From: Flammeovirga sp. OC4
GTDB taxonomy: Bacteria > Bacteroidota > Bacteroidia > Cytophagales > Flammeovirgaceae
Length of the DNA: 64,000 bases
Reading direction: 5' to 3'
NCBI RefSeq assembly: GCF_000812565.1
Contig: NZ_JTAM01000005.1
Coordinates: 208,271 to 272,270, forward strand
Below are positions 17,962-26,669 of the stretch, in pieces (the stretch's first letter is position 1; every line of letters starts with the position of its first letter). A model generated the notes under the pieces. That model saw only the letters and a list, made by a program, of their open reading frames with translations, searched no databases and had not been told where the DNA came from. Both the position numbers and the translations under genes were made by a program.

Positions 17962-18069
17962 AGGAGTATTCATGTATTTCGGGTTGTCATTGAAATCACT
18001 CCTTTTCTTTAAACCTGAAAAGTTTAAAGAATAAAGCTTCGGCTTTAAATTGAATTGCTGTGAAGCAAT
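17962..18069 (+). promoter_or_regulatory. Structured 5' leader of infB with four successive hairpins
   Basis: Four inverted repeats follow one another. They are aggagt/actcct (17962-18003), ctttaaac/gtttaaag (18007-18029), taaagc-ttcg-gcttta (18032-18047, UUCG tetraloop) and attgct-gtga-agcaat (18054-18069, GNRA-type loop). This packing just before the infB start is not expected by chance and suggests a regulatory RNA leader. It does not match a riboswitch class I recognise. Confidence 0.6.
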
Positions 18070-18099
18070 AATTTGAATTAGTATTACGAAAAGGAATAT

Positions 18100-21000
18100 A
18101 TGGCAGATCAAAAGATGATCAGAATCGGCCAGGCGGCCAAGAAATTAAACGTTGGACACTCAACGATAATCGAGCAGCTGAAGAAGAAGAATATCGAAAT
18201 CGATTCTCCTTCTCCAAATGGGAAGATTACGCTTGAGCAATTTGAAATGCTAAAAAAAATGAATGCAAAATCAATGCAGGAAAAAGAAGAAGCATCTCAA
18301 ATTTCTATATCGTCACAGGTAGGAAATACAGTCATTGAGTCTAAAAAGAAAAAAGGACCAAAAACTGAAGAGAAAGAAGACGATCACCTGATCATCAAGA
18401 ATTCTGCTACATCCGAAAATAAGAAAAGTGAAAAAGAGGATCAACCTAAAAAGGCTGAACCTGAAACATATAGTGGTCGCCCAGGTCTTAAAGTAGTTGG
18501 GAAAATTGATCTCAACGAAAACAAAAAGAAAGCTGAGGCTCCAAAACAAGAAACTCCAAAACCTGAACAGAAAAAGCAAGAAGCTCCTAAAAAGGAAACT
18601 CCTGCTCCTGCTCCAAAGGTTGAAGAGAAAAAAGAAGCCAGCTCTCCTACTCCTCCTAAGGCCGAAGAAAAGCCTAAGGAAGTGAAGAAGGAAGTTAAAC
18701 CTGAGGTTAAAAAGCCTGTTGAAAACAAGCCTAAAAAAGCCTCTAAAGACGCAACAAACGCTCCAGAGAAGAAATCTGAGCAACCAACGCAAGAAGTGAA
18801 GAAAAAAGAACAAAATCCTCCGCAGACTCAGAAGGCTGAGAAAGCGAATACGCCTGCAACGGCAAGCGAAAAGCAAGAGCAAACAACTGAAAGTTCAACA
18901 GGTGTAACTGACTCTACTATTAATGCAAAAGCCGACGAATTAAAAGGTCTTACTGTCGTTGGTAAAGTCGATCTTTCGTCATTTGAAAATCGCCGTAAGA
19001 AAAAGCCGAAACCAGTAGCTTCATCAGATGATAAAGGAGCTCCTCAGAAAAAGCGTAAGAGAAAACGCGTTCCTGTAGGAAACTCTGAAAATCCTCAAGG
19101 AAGACAACAAGGTCAAGGCCAAGGCGGTAACAGACAAGGCGGACAAGGTGGTAACAGAAACCAAGGAGGCCAAGGCGGTAACAGACAAGGCGGACAAGGT
19201 GGCAACAGAAACCAAGGAGGCCAAGGCGGTAACAGACAAGGCGGACAAGGTGGTAACAGAAACCAAGGAGGCCAAGGTGGTAACAAGCCTGGAGAAAAGA
19301 CTTTCCGTAATGCGGACGCTACTTCACAAAGAGGACAAGGCGGAAAAGGCGGAAACAACAAGAAGAAAAAAGGTAAATTATCAGAGAAGGATATTCAATC
19401 TGGAATGAAGAAAGCGAACCAACAGCTTAATCAGTCTGGATTCAAATCTACTCGTGGTAAACATAAACAAGCCAAAAAGAATAAGCGTGAAGCGGAAAAC
19501 GAAGCACGTTTACAAAGAGAGGCAGCAGAATCGCATATCATTACAGTTACTGAGTTCATTTCTACAAGTGAGCTAGCAACAATGATGGATATCCCAGTAA
19601 GTGATATCATCATGACATGTATGAATAATGGTATGTTCATCTCAATCAACCAACGTCTTGACAAAGAGACAATCGAGTTGATTACAACTGAATATAACTT
19701 CGAGGCTAAATTTGCTTCAGCTGAAGAGGAAGTTGATGCTCCTCTTGAGAAAGAAGATAAGCCTGAAGATTTACAAGAAAGAGCGCCTATCGTTACAATC
19801 ATGGGTCACGTTGACCACGGTAAAACGTCATTACTTGACTACATCCGTGACGCAAACGTAGCTGATGGTGAAGCAGGTGGTATCACACAGCACATTGGTG
19901 CTTACGATGTGACTACCAAGACAGGTAAGAAAATTGCCTTCCTTGATACACCAGGTCACGAAGCCTTTACAGCCATGCGTGCTCGTGGTGCCAAGGTAAC
20001 CGACGTTGCTATTATCGTAGTAGCAGCCGACGATCAGGTAATGCCTCAAACAAAAGAAGCAATCAACCACGCATTATCAGCTGAAGTGCCGATCGTAATC
20101 GCGATCAACAAGGTAGATAAGCCAAATGCGAACGTAGATAATATTAAAACTCAACTTTCAGCATTAAATATTCTTGTTGAAGATTGGGGTGGTAAATACC
20201 AAGCTTTTGAAATCTCAGCGAAATTCGGTCAAGGTATTGACGAATTATTAGAAGGTGTACTTCTTGAATCTGAAGTATTAGAATTAAAAGCTAACCCTAA
20301 CAAGAATGCTGTAGGTACAGTAGTTGAAGCATCTCTTGATAAAGGACGTGGTTATTTAGCGACAGTTCTTGTTCAAGCAGGTACAATGAAAGTAGGTGAT
20401 GTAATGCTTGCCGGTGGTTACTATGGTAAAGTGAAAGCAATGCTTGATCATAGAGGCCATAGAGTGAAAGAAGCAGGCCCATCTACACCAGTTCAGGTAT
20501 TAGGTCTTTCAGGTGCTCCTCAAGCAGGTGATAAACTGAATGTACTAGATACAGAACGTGAAGCAAGAGAAATTGCGAACAAGCGTGAGCAATTAGCACG
20601 TGAGCAAAGCTTAAGAGCTTCTCAACGTCCTAACCTAGACCTATTCAAGCGTCTTGCTCAAGGTGAGTTACAACAATTGAACTTGATCATCAAAGGTGAC
20701 GTGGATGGTTCAGTGGAAGCATTATCAGATTCATTACTGAAACTTTCTAACGATGAAGTAGAAGTAAGAATTATCCATAAAGGAGTGGGTGCCCTTACTG
20801 AATCAGATATCTTATTAGCAGCTGCAGATAAGGAGAACCCTACGATGATCATTGGTTTCCAAGTTCGTCCTACTCCAAATGCTAGAAAGCTTGCTGAAAG
20901 CGAAGGTATTGAAGTTCGTCATTACTCAGTAATCTATAACGCTATTGACGATGTGAAAGCGGCTATGGAAGGTCTTCTTGAGCCAGATATGGAAGAGAAA

Positions 21001-21306
21001 ATCGTGGGTAACGTTGAAGTTCGTGAAGTATTCAAAATCTCTAAAGTGGGTACAGTTGCCGGTTGTTACGTTACAGATGGTTACATCAAGCGTAACTCTA
21101 AAATCCGCTTAATCCGTGAAGGTGTTGTTATCTACGGAGGTACTGAAGGTGGAGAAATTGGAGCACTGAAACGTTTCAAAGACGATGTAAACGAAGTGAA
21201 ATTCGGTTACGAGTGTGGTTTGAGTATTGCTAACTACAACGATATCAAAGTGGGTGACGTTGTTGAAGCATTCGAAATTACAGAAACTAAACGTACATTG
21301 AAGTAA
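18100..21306 (+). CDS. infB: Translation initiation factor IF-2
   Basis: This 1068-residue GTPase places initiator tRNA on the 30S subunit. Residues 1-55 form the N-terminal IF2 domain ([21 protein letters not shown]). Residues about 60-470 are a low-complexity linker rich in Lys, Glu, Pro and Ala, with a Gly/Gln/Asn/Arg-rich tandem repeat at about 335-400. The GTPase core begins near residue 565 with GHVDHGKTS (G1), then DTPGHEAF (G3) and NKVD (G4). Domains II, III and IV follow to the end. The length is greater than the E. coli protein because of the linker, as is common in Bacteroidota. ATG 18100 follows the hairpin-rich leader. A terminator follows the stop. Confidence 0.97.
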   Translation: MADQKMIRIGQAAKKLNVGHSTIIEQLKKKNIEIDSPSPNGKITLEQFEMLKKMNAKSMQEKEEASQISISSQVGNTVIESKKKKGPKTEEKEDDHLIIKNSATSENKKSEKEDQPKKAEPETYSGRPGLKVVGKIDLNENKKKAEAPKQETPKPEQKKQEAPKKETPAPAPKVEEKKEASSPTPPKAEEKPKEVKKEVKPEVKKPVENKPKKASKDATNAPEKKSEQPTQEVKKKEQNPPQTQKAEKANTPATASEKQEQTTESSTGVTDSTINAKADELKGLTVVGKVDLSSFENRRKKKPKPVASSDDKGAPQKKRKRKRVPVGNSENPQGRQQGQGQGGNRQGGQGGNRNQGGQGGNRQGGQGGNRNQGGQGGNRQGGQGGNRNQGGQGGNKPGEKTFRNADATSQRGQGGKGGNNKKKKGKLSEKDIQSGMKKANQQLNQSGFKSTRGKHKQAKKNKREAENEARLQREAAESHIITVTEFISTSELATMMDIPVSDIIMTCMNNGMFISINQRLDKETIELITTEYNFEAKFASAEEEVDAPLEKEDKPEDLQERAPIVTIMGHVDHGKTSLLDYIRDANVADGEAGGITQHIGAYDVTTKTGKKIAFLDTPGHEAFTAMRARGAKVTDVAIIVVAADDQVMPQTKEAINHALSAEVPIVIAINKVDKPNANVDNIKTQLSALNILVEDWGGKYQAFEISAKFGQGIDELLEGVLLESEVLELKANPNKNAVGTVVEASLDKGRGYLATVLVQAGTMKVGDVMLAGGYYGKVKAMLDHRGHRVKEAGPSTPVQVLGLSGAPQAGDKLNVLDTEREAREIANKREQLAREQSLRASQRPNLDLFKRLAQGELQQLNLIIKGDVDGSVEALSDSLLKLSNDEVEVRIIHKGVGALTESDILLAAADKENPTMIIGFQVRPTPNARKLAESEGIEVRHYSVIYNAIDDVKAAMEGLLEPDMEEKIVGNVEVREVFKISKVGTVAGCYVTDGYIKRNSKIRLIREGVVIYGGTEGGEIGALKRFKDDVNEVKFGYECGLSIANYNDIKVGDVVEAFEITETKRTLK
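19129..19281 (+). repeat. 51-bp tandem repeat inside infB (17-residue Gly-rich unit)
   Basis: Three nearly identical 51-bp units start at 19129, 19180 and 19231. Each encodes [17 protein letters not shown]. Differences between units are single silent bases, which indicates recent expansion. The unit is RGG-like and may bind RNA; copy number is likely to vary between strains. Confidence 0.9.
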
Positions 21307-21335
21307 TAGTTTAAGCAATTAAACTTCTAAATATT

Positions 21336-21370
21336 AAGAGGCTGATTTATTCATTTAAATCAGCCTCTTT
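21336..21370 (+). terminator. Terminator after infB
   Basis: The arms aagaggctgattta and aaatcagcctctt form a strong stem with a following T-rich stretch. Confidence 0.85.
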
Positions 21371-21897
21371 CATTTTATATATTTCCAAGCATCTCTCTAC
21401 TCTCTATACCTACTGTATCAAGTAAAGTAATTCATACTACTTATACATCTTCGTCGAGCAAATAGAAGATTATTTTATATACAGTCAACAAAGGTCCCGT
21501 TATCTTCAATCCATTTTTTTGCAAGATTTTATAGTCCCTAACTTTCAAACTTATTTCTTCATTTTATCTTAACACAAAAACGAAGTAAAAATGTCAAGAT
21601 TTAGAAGTCAAAAGCTAAATTCCATTCCTCTCGCCTATTCTATGAACGAAATATAACTATTATAATAACAATCCAACTCCGACAAGTTCATCTATCAAAC
21701 GAAATTATTGATTTTGAATAAGTCAAAAGTGGTAAATAAATCATCAACTTCTTTATTATATTAAATGAAATAAAGTATTTATTGCACTATTTAATGAAAT
21801 GACTAAAGTGTAATATATTATTTTTTTTAGTCTTAAATAGTTGTATAATTTTGATATCAGGAACAAACTTTTTTTAAACTATAAATAAATTAAAGCA
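21371..21897. other. AT-rich intergenic region
   Basis: This region of about 525 bases lies between the infB terminator and the Bor-like gene. It holds one copy of a dispersed repeat (21541-21640) and the promoter region of the downstream gene. No gene was recognised. Confidence 0.6.
21541..21640 (-). repeat. Dispersed intergenic repeat, copy A
   Basis: Read on the minus strand, it contains the blocks aataggcgagaggaatg, aatttagctttt and cttcgtttttgtgttaag, in the same order as the copy at 48481-48575. The copies are diverged and differ by short insertions. No transposase is present. It may be the remnant of a mobile element or a non-coding repeat family. Confidence 0.6.
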
Positions 21898-22203
21898 ATG
21901 AAAAAATTAATTTCAGCACTATTACTTGGTACATTACTGACTTCATGTTACAACACAAGACTTCTTGTGGGAGATGTAAAAACTTCTAACTTGAAAACAC
22001 AAGAGAAAGTATGGACTCACCATGTAATCTTTGGATTAGTTCCATTGAGCAACGCTCGTCAAAACCCTGCTGATCATCTTCCTGAAGGTCAAGAAAACTA
22101 CGTAGTGAAAACTAGTACTAGCTTTGTAAATGCACTTGTAACAGGTGTTACAGCTGGTATTTACACACCTACTACAACTACTTACTATGTTCCTAAGAAG
22201 TAA
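21898..22203 (+). CDS. Bor-like lipoprotein
   Basis: This 101-residue lipoprotein has a signal peptide with lipobox LLTSC (Cys at about residue 17). The THHVIFGLVPLSNA segment and the C-terminal SFVNALVTGVTAGIYTPTTT segment match the Bor family (phage lambda Bor: THHFF...FVNGLLGFITLGIYTP). Bor is an outer-membrane lipoprotein known from serum resistance in E. coli; in Bacteroidota the role is unknown and no prophage is visible here. The gene has its own upstream region and a terminator, so it is probably transcribed alone. Confidence 0.8.
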   Translation: MKKLISALLLGTLLTSCYNTRLLVGDVKTSNLKTQEKVWTHHVIFGLVPLSNARQNPADHLPEGQENYVVKTSTSFVNALVTGVTAGIYTPTTTTYYVPKK

Positions 22204-22224
22204 TTAGTACTGAGCTATTACAGC

Positions 22225-22268
22225 AAAGGGATTGTTATACTATTTAGTTATAACAGTCCCTTTTTTTG
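22225..22268 (+). terminator. Terminator after the Bor-like gene
   Basis: The arms aaagggattgttata and tataacagtccctttt form a stem with one or two mismatches, followed by seven T residues. Confidence 0.85.
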
Positions 22269-22405
22269 TTGAATATTACATGAAAAGCCATTAAATAAAG
22301 AATTCTCCCAAAAAAAATTAAATTATTAAAACCATCTAATTGAACATACACTTTCATTATCAAGTACTAGCGTACTTCATGTTTCACACCTTATCAAAAA
22401 ACAAT

Positions 22406-22828
22406 ATGGCAAAACCCAACCTACTACTGATCAATAAACTGAGAGAAGCTGCTTCTAATATTGCATCAGGTAAAGATTATAATTGGGGACATGTAGGAAA
22501 ATGTAATTGTGGACATTTAGTCCAGGCAATTACTCCTATGAATTCCAAAGATATTTATTCAACTGCTCAAAGGCAAAAACTGGATGAATGGAGTGAGTTT
22601 GCTCACGATTATTGCCCAGCAAGTGGTATGCCAGTAGACAATATGATTGACACACTTCTTGATGCAGGTCTTGAAGTACAAGATATACCACATTTAGAGT
22701 ACCTTTCAAACACTAAAGTGTTAAGTGCCCTTCCAGGAGGTTTCAGATATCTTCAAAAAGGAAATAAAGAAGATGCTGTCACTTACATGAAAGCCTGGGC
22801 TAATGTACTCGAAAAAGAGCTAGTGTAA
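22406..22828 (+). CDS. Conserved hypothetical protein with Cys/His motif
   Basis: This 140-residue cytoplasmic protein has no signal peptide. The notable motif is WGHVGKCNCGHLVQAIT (about residues 25-41), with C-x-C-G-H and later a HDYCPASGMP segment (about 70-80), so the Cys and His residues could bind a metal. I do not recognise a named family, though similar short proteins seem common in Bacteroidota. ATG 22406 is chosen over the in-frame TTG 22340 and ATG 22379 because the protein becomes well formed from AKPNLLLINKLREAA onward. A bidirectional terminator separates it from the GH16-like gene. Confidence 0.75.
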   Translation: MAKPNLLLINKLREAASNIASGKDYNWGHVGKCNCGHLVQAITPMNSKDIYSTAQRQKLDEWSEFAHDYCPASGMPVDNMIDTLLDAGLEVQDIPHLEYLSNTKVLSALPGGFRYLQKGNKEDAVTYMKAWANVLEKELV

Positions 22829-22936
22829 AGGCTTATAAACTACTAACAGGTTCTCAAATTTCATTATGTCCTACTATCATTAGTTTATTTAAAGCTTTGT
22901 AAATTAGCTAACATTCAAAATAGTATATAAATAAAT

Positions 22937-22962
22937 GGGTCGAAGTATTTCCACTTCGACCC
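22937..22962. terminator. Bidirectional terminator
   Basis: The perfect 10-bp stem gggtcgaagt/acttcgaccc with a 6-base loop lies between the convergent 22406 gene and the GH16-like gene. Confidence 0.8.
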
Positions 22963-23007
22963 TAATTTTAATATGAGATCTAAACTATTTAAACAAGCAC
23001 ATTAAGC

Positions 23008-23922
23008 TTAGTTTTTTGAGAATTCTTGTGTTAATACCTCTTCTTCTTTCTGATAAACACGTACATAATCTACGATTAATTGTTGAGGCCATATACTCTC
23101 ATCAACTCCCTCAATAGCACCCCACGAACCTCCAACCGCTAAGTTCATCAGAATGTAAAAGTGCTCATCAAAAGGCCATTCTTTGTAGGTTTTCTGTTCA
23201 TTTCTAAAATGAAAATACTTTTCATTATCTACATAAATAGAATATCCTTCCGGGCTCCATTCCAACTTATAATCATGAAATGCTTCTTCAGCATCTGACA
23301 GATAAATTCCTACCATTTTTTCAGTTCCCTTTGCGTGATTATAAGCTTCTGTATGTGCAGAACCATAAACAAAGTCCTTTTCATGCCCAACATGCTCCAT
23401 AATATTAATTGAACCTTTCTTGGGCCAATCACCAAATTTAGAAACAGAAGGCAACATCCAAATTGCCGGCCATGTCCCCTTTCCAGAAGGAAGCTTTGCT
23501 CTGATTACAAATTTACCGTACTTCCAATCTCCTTTCCCTTTGGAACTTAAACGTGCTGAGGTATAATCAAATGTTTCATTGCTAATTGAATCTTTGTAAT
23601 CTTCTTTTATGGCAGTTATATACAATTTCCCATCCTTTACCACAGTATTTTTAAGACGACTTGCCGTATAAGACTGTAATTCTTGATTTCCCCACTTTTT
23701 TTTATTTCCGTCTACCTCATAACTCCACTTCTCACTATCAGGTAAACCTTCGTATTCAAACTCATCTGACCATACTAATTGATAATCTATGTCGTCTGCC
23801 AATTTTGCTGATTTCTCTTTTTTAACTTCACATGATATCAAAAAAGAAAGAAACAATATTGTTAGTATTTTATCACGTTGTCTAGAATTGTTGACGAGTA
23901 TGCTTGTAAATATGCTATTCAT
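23008..23922 (-). CDS. GH16 family lipoprotein (laminarinase/beta-glucanase-like) with altered catalytic motif
   Basis: This protein of about 304 residues carries a lipoprotein signal (FLSFLISC, Cys near residue 29), so it should sit in an envelope membrane. The GH16 jelly roll is clear: LVWSDEFEYEGLPDSEKWSYE, then YTSARLSSKGKGDWKYGKFV, AKLPSGKGTWPAIWMLP, FHDYKLEWSPEGYSIYVD and a VDYVRVYQK end. The catalytic strand reads KGSINIMEHVG where active enzymes have G-E-I-D-I-x-E: the nucleophile is Ser171, the assisting Asp is Asn173, and only the acid/base Glu176 remains. It may therefore bind glucan rather than cut it. ATG 23922 is used instead of TTG 23928. It is the last gene of the glucan locus and is separated from GH3 by a terminator. 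Confidence 0.87.
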   Translation of the reverse strand: MNSIFTSILVNNSRQRDKILTILFLSFLISCEVKKEKSAKLADDIDYQLVWSDEFEYEGLPDSEKWSYEVDGNKKKWGNQELQSYTASRLKNTVVKDGKLYITAIKEDYKDSISNETFDYTSARLSSKGKGDWKYGKFVIRAKLPSGKGTWPAIWMLPSVSKFGDWPKKGSINIMEHVGHEKDFVYGSAHTEAYNHAKGTEKMVGIYLSDAEEAFHDYKLEWSPEGYSIYVDNEKYFHFRNEQKTYKEWPFDEHFYILMNLAVGGSWGAIEGVDESIWPQQLIVDYVRVYQKEEEVLTQEFSKN

Positions 23923-23992
23923 TTTCAAATGTATTAAGAAGAAAGATGTAAGTAATAATGTCGAATAATTATTTATTTAATACACTGAATAC

Positions 23993-24023
23993 AAAAAGGG
24001 AGTTCAACGAATTAAACTCCCTT
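23993..24023 (-). terminator. Terminator after the GH3 gene
   Basis: On the minus strand, aagggagttt and its complement form a stem followed by a run of T, 20 bases after the GH3 stop. Confidence 0.8.
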
Positions 24024-24042
24024 CCACCTATTCATCTATTGT

Positions 24043-26427
24043 CTAATTTTCGAAGTGAATCTTCTCAAATTCAACAGTCTTTGATACGTTTAATGAAACT
24101 GATTGATCACCAATCATGATTTTGAACTCTCCAGCTTCAACAGTCCATTTTAGATTTTCTGCTACAAAAGCTAAATCTTTACCATTTAAAGTAAACTCTA
24201 TCACTTTTGATTCACCAGGTTTTAAGTTGACTTTTTCAAATCTTCTTAAACGCTTATTGTCTGGCGTAATTGAAGCATAAAGGTCTTTTGTATACAATTG
24301 AACTACTTCTTTACCTTCTACATCTCCAGAGTTCTTCACCGTTACCGAAACTTTAAAGTCACCATAAGGAGTAATTTCATTCTTAGAAATCTTAAGATCA
24401 GAATAATCAAAAGTTGTATAACTTAAGCCAAATCCGAATGGATATTGGAAAGGTAATGAAGAGTTATAATCATACATCCCTTCCATTTTTTCAGATGCTT
24501 CGGATGGTTTATGATCATAAGTACCTAACGCATTTGGATACATTGGGTAAGAGTATGGAAGTTTACCACTTGGGTTCACCTCTCCCACTAAAACATCAGC
24601 TAAAGCATCACCACCGAAGTTACCTGGCAAGTAAGTGTGTACTACCGCTGCCATATCTTCTTCAAACTGAGAAATCAAACGAGGACGACCTTCATTTAAG
24701 ATCAATACTACTGGTTTGCCTGTTTTAGCTAAAGCCTCTGCTAACTTTCTTTGATTTTGTGAAATATATAAATCATGTAAGTTACCAGGTGTCTCAGTAT
24801 AAGTATTTTCACCCAAGCATAAAAGAATTACATCTGAACCTTCAGAAGCTTTTACAGCCGCGTCGATGTCAATGTTTTTCTCTTCGTGATACAAGCCTTC
24901 ATGGTTGTATTCTACACCCGAAGCAAAAGCTACATTCTCTTTTCCTAATTTGTTTTGCACTGCCTCAAGGATAGTATTGTAATCTTGTGCAAACTCTTCT
25001 ACTTTCTCACCCTGCCAAGAGTAAGTCCAACCACCGTTCAATGTACGCATAGAGTTCGCATTAGGACCTGCTACAAATACTTTTGTTCCTTTTTTCAAAG
25101 GAAGAACGTTGTCATTATTTTTTAATAAAGTGATCGATTCAGAAGCTGCGTTATAAGCAATTTGCTCATGCTCTTTACTTCCGAATTTAGGATAATCACC
25201 TTTAGAAGGAGATGGTGTTTCGAATAATCCCAACTCCATTTTCACTTTTAAGATTCTACGTACTGCGTCATCAATTCTTGACATTGGCACCTCACCTTCG
25301 TTGACTAACTCTACAAGCATTTCAGCAAACTTGAAGTTGTAAGGAACCATTGACATGTCGATACCCGCATTGATAGATTTCTTAACGGCCTCCTTGTGCG
25401 TATCTGCTACTTTATCTCTGTTGTGTAAGTTTTCAATATCTGCCCAATCCGTCACAACTAGTCCTTTGAACCCTAGTTCTTCTTTCAACAATTTGGTCAA
25501 ATACTTATAACTTGCGTGAACAGGAGTGCCGTTGATGATACCAGAGTTGATCATAATTGTATGTGCTCCAGCATCAATTGCAGCTTTATATGAAGGTAAA
25601 TAATGCTCTCTTAATTCAATTTCTGGAAGATAAGAAGGTGTTCTGTCTTTTCCTGAACGCTCACTACCGTAGCCTAAGAAGTGCTTGATACAAGACGCTA
25701 CTTTTGTTTTATCAGATAGGTCGTTATTTTCTCCTTCATAACCATCTATGGCTGCAATACCCATCTGAGAAGTAAGGTATACATCTTCACCGTAAGTTTC
25801 CCAAATACGCGGCCATGCAGGATTACGTCCCATATCTAATACTGGAGAAAAATCCCAAGGAATAGAACTAGCTCTTGTTTCATAAGCTGTTACTGCTGCA
25901 CCTTGACGGTTCAATTCCGTATTCCAAGTGGCAGCCATTCCAATTTGTTGTGGAAAAAATGTTGCTCCAGCGGTATAAGTGGTACCATGTATTGCATCTA
26001 CTCCATACAATACTGGGACACCAATTTCTTTCATTGCAACTTTTTGGATTTGAGAAATAACTTCATTCCATTTATCCGTCGTTCTTGCTCTGTTATTCGC
26101 CGTGTTAAGTACTGAACCGATTTTGTACTTTACGATAGCCTCTTCGAGCAGTTTTTTATCTAGTTTGAGTGGCTCATCACTTACAAACACATTTTCTCCT
26201 TTTGTAATAACATCTAGAGTAATTTGTGTCATTTGTCCGACTTTCTCTTCCAGTGATAGTTGGTGAAGAATCTTTTCTACTTTCTCGTCGATAGTTAGGT
26301 TACTATTTACAATCATTTCAATTTCTGCGGTATTCTTTTCAGGAGTTGAAATGTCTGGGGTATTAAAACCATAAAGTACAGCACACAAAGCTAGAGATGC
26401 GATCCCCTTCGTCCAATTATATTTCAT
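24043..26427 (-). CDS. GH3 family beta-glucosidase (BglX-like)
   Basis: This 794-residue exported enzyme has an N-terminal signal peptide (IASLALCAVLYGF). The GH3 N-terminal barrel runs from about residue 50 to 400 and includes EEKVGQMTQ, GVDAIHGTTY, KHFLGYGSERSGKDRTP and the nucleophile segment GLVVTDWADI with Asp327. The C-terminal alpha/beta sandwich (about 425-640) and a fibronectin-type III-like domain (about 690-785, FKVSVTVKNSGDVEGKEVVQLY) complete the family layout. The known reaction is release of glucose from the non-reducing end of beta-glucans or cello/laminari-oligosaccharides. Next to SusC/SusD it should finish breakdown in the periplasm. A TATCTTTG element at 26496-26503 suggests its own promoter. 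Confidence 0.94.
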   Translation of the reverse strand: MKYNWTKGIASLALCAVLYGFNTPDISTPEKNTAEIEMIVNSNLTIDEKVEKILHQLSLEEKVGQMTQITLDVITKGENVFVSDEPLKLDKKLLEEAIVKYKIGSVLNTANNRARTTDKWNEVISQIQKVAMKEIGVPVLYGVDAIHGTTYTAGATFFPQQIGMAATWNTELNRQGAAVTAYETRASSIPWDFSPVLDMGRNPAWPRIWETYGEDVYLTSQMGIAAIDGYEGENNDLSDKTKVASCIKHFLGYGSERSGKDRTPSYLPEIELREHYLPSYKAAIDAGAHTIMINSGIINGTPVHASYKYLTKLLKEELGFKGLVVTDWADIENLHNRDKVADTHKEAVKKSINAGIDMSMVPYNFKFAEMLVELVNEGEVPMSRIDDAVRRILKVKMELGLFETPSPSKGDYPKFGSKEHEQIAYNAASESITLLKNNDNVLPLKKGTKVFVAGPNANSMRTLNGGWTYSWQGEKVEEFAQDYNTILEAVQNKLGKENVAFASGVEYNHEGLYHEEKNIDIDAAVKASEGSDVILLCLGENTYTETPGNLHDLYISQNQRKLAEALAKTGKPVVLILNEGRPRLISQFEEDMAAVVHTYLPGNFGGDALADVLVGEVNPSGKLPYSYPMYPNALGTYDHKPSEASEKMEGMYDYNSSLPFQYPFGFGLSYTTFDYSDLKISKNEITPYGDFKVSVTVKNSGDVEGKEVVQLYTKDLYASITPDNKRLRRFEKVNLKPGESKVIEFTLNGKDLAFVAENLKWTVEAGEFKIMIGDQSVSLNVSKTVEFEKIHFEN

Positions 26428-26495
26428 TTTCTTTAATAAATTTAGATAGTTAAAGTGATAGAATAAGTAATTTTCATTTATAATTTTTAGCTGAT

Positions 26496-26503
26496 CAAAG
26501 ATA
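26496..26503 (-). promoter_or_regulatory. -7 promoter element of the GH3 gene
   Basis: On the minus strand this reads TATCTTTG, an exact TAnnTTTG match, about 70 bases before the GH3 start. No TTG is present at the ideal -33 spacing, so activator help would be plausible. Confidence 0.5.
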
Positions 26504-26612
26504 GAATTTTCTTTATTTTCATTATTTAATTTTTCAATTATTAATTAATTCACTAAAAAACCTAAAAAGAAATACCACTCTAATCACCTCACTAACAATA
26601 CATTTTGTAGAA

Positions 26613-26632
26613 GGGAGCCTAAAAAGGCTCCC
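26613..26632 (-). terminator. Hairpin after the surface glycan-binding gene
   Basis: The perfect 8-bp stem gggagcct/aggctccc lies 38 bases after the stop of the 26670-28217 gene. There is no strong T run, so it may pause or stabilise the transcript end rather than terminate fully. Confidence 0.55.
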
Positions 26633-26669
26633 GGATATTTATTAAGTAACCTAAAGTACTTTTGTTGTA

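Noticed and set aside
18313..18882. Long minus-strand frame inside infB
   Set aside because: It is a shadow of the low-complexity Lys/Glu linker of IF-2; the product would be an improbable Phe/Leu/Arg-rich chain.
19113..19361. Repeat in infB considered as a CRISPR-like array
   Set aside because: The 51-bp units are in frame and adjacent with no spacers, so this is a coding tandem repeat.
23926..23933. TACATTTG on the minus strand just before the GH16-like start
   Set aside because: It matches the -7 consensus but lies only a few bases from the start codon, so it would place the transcription start inside the gene.
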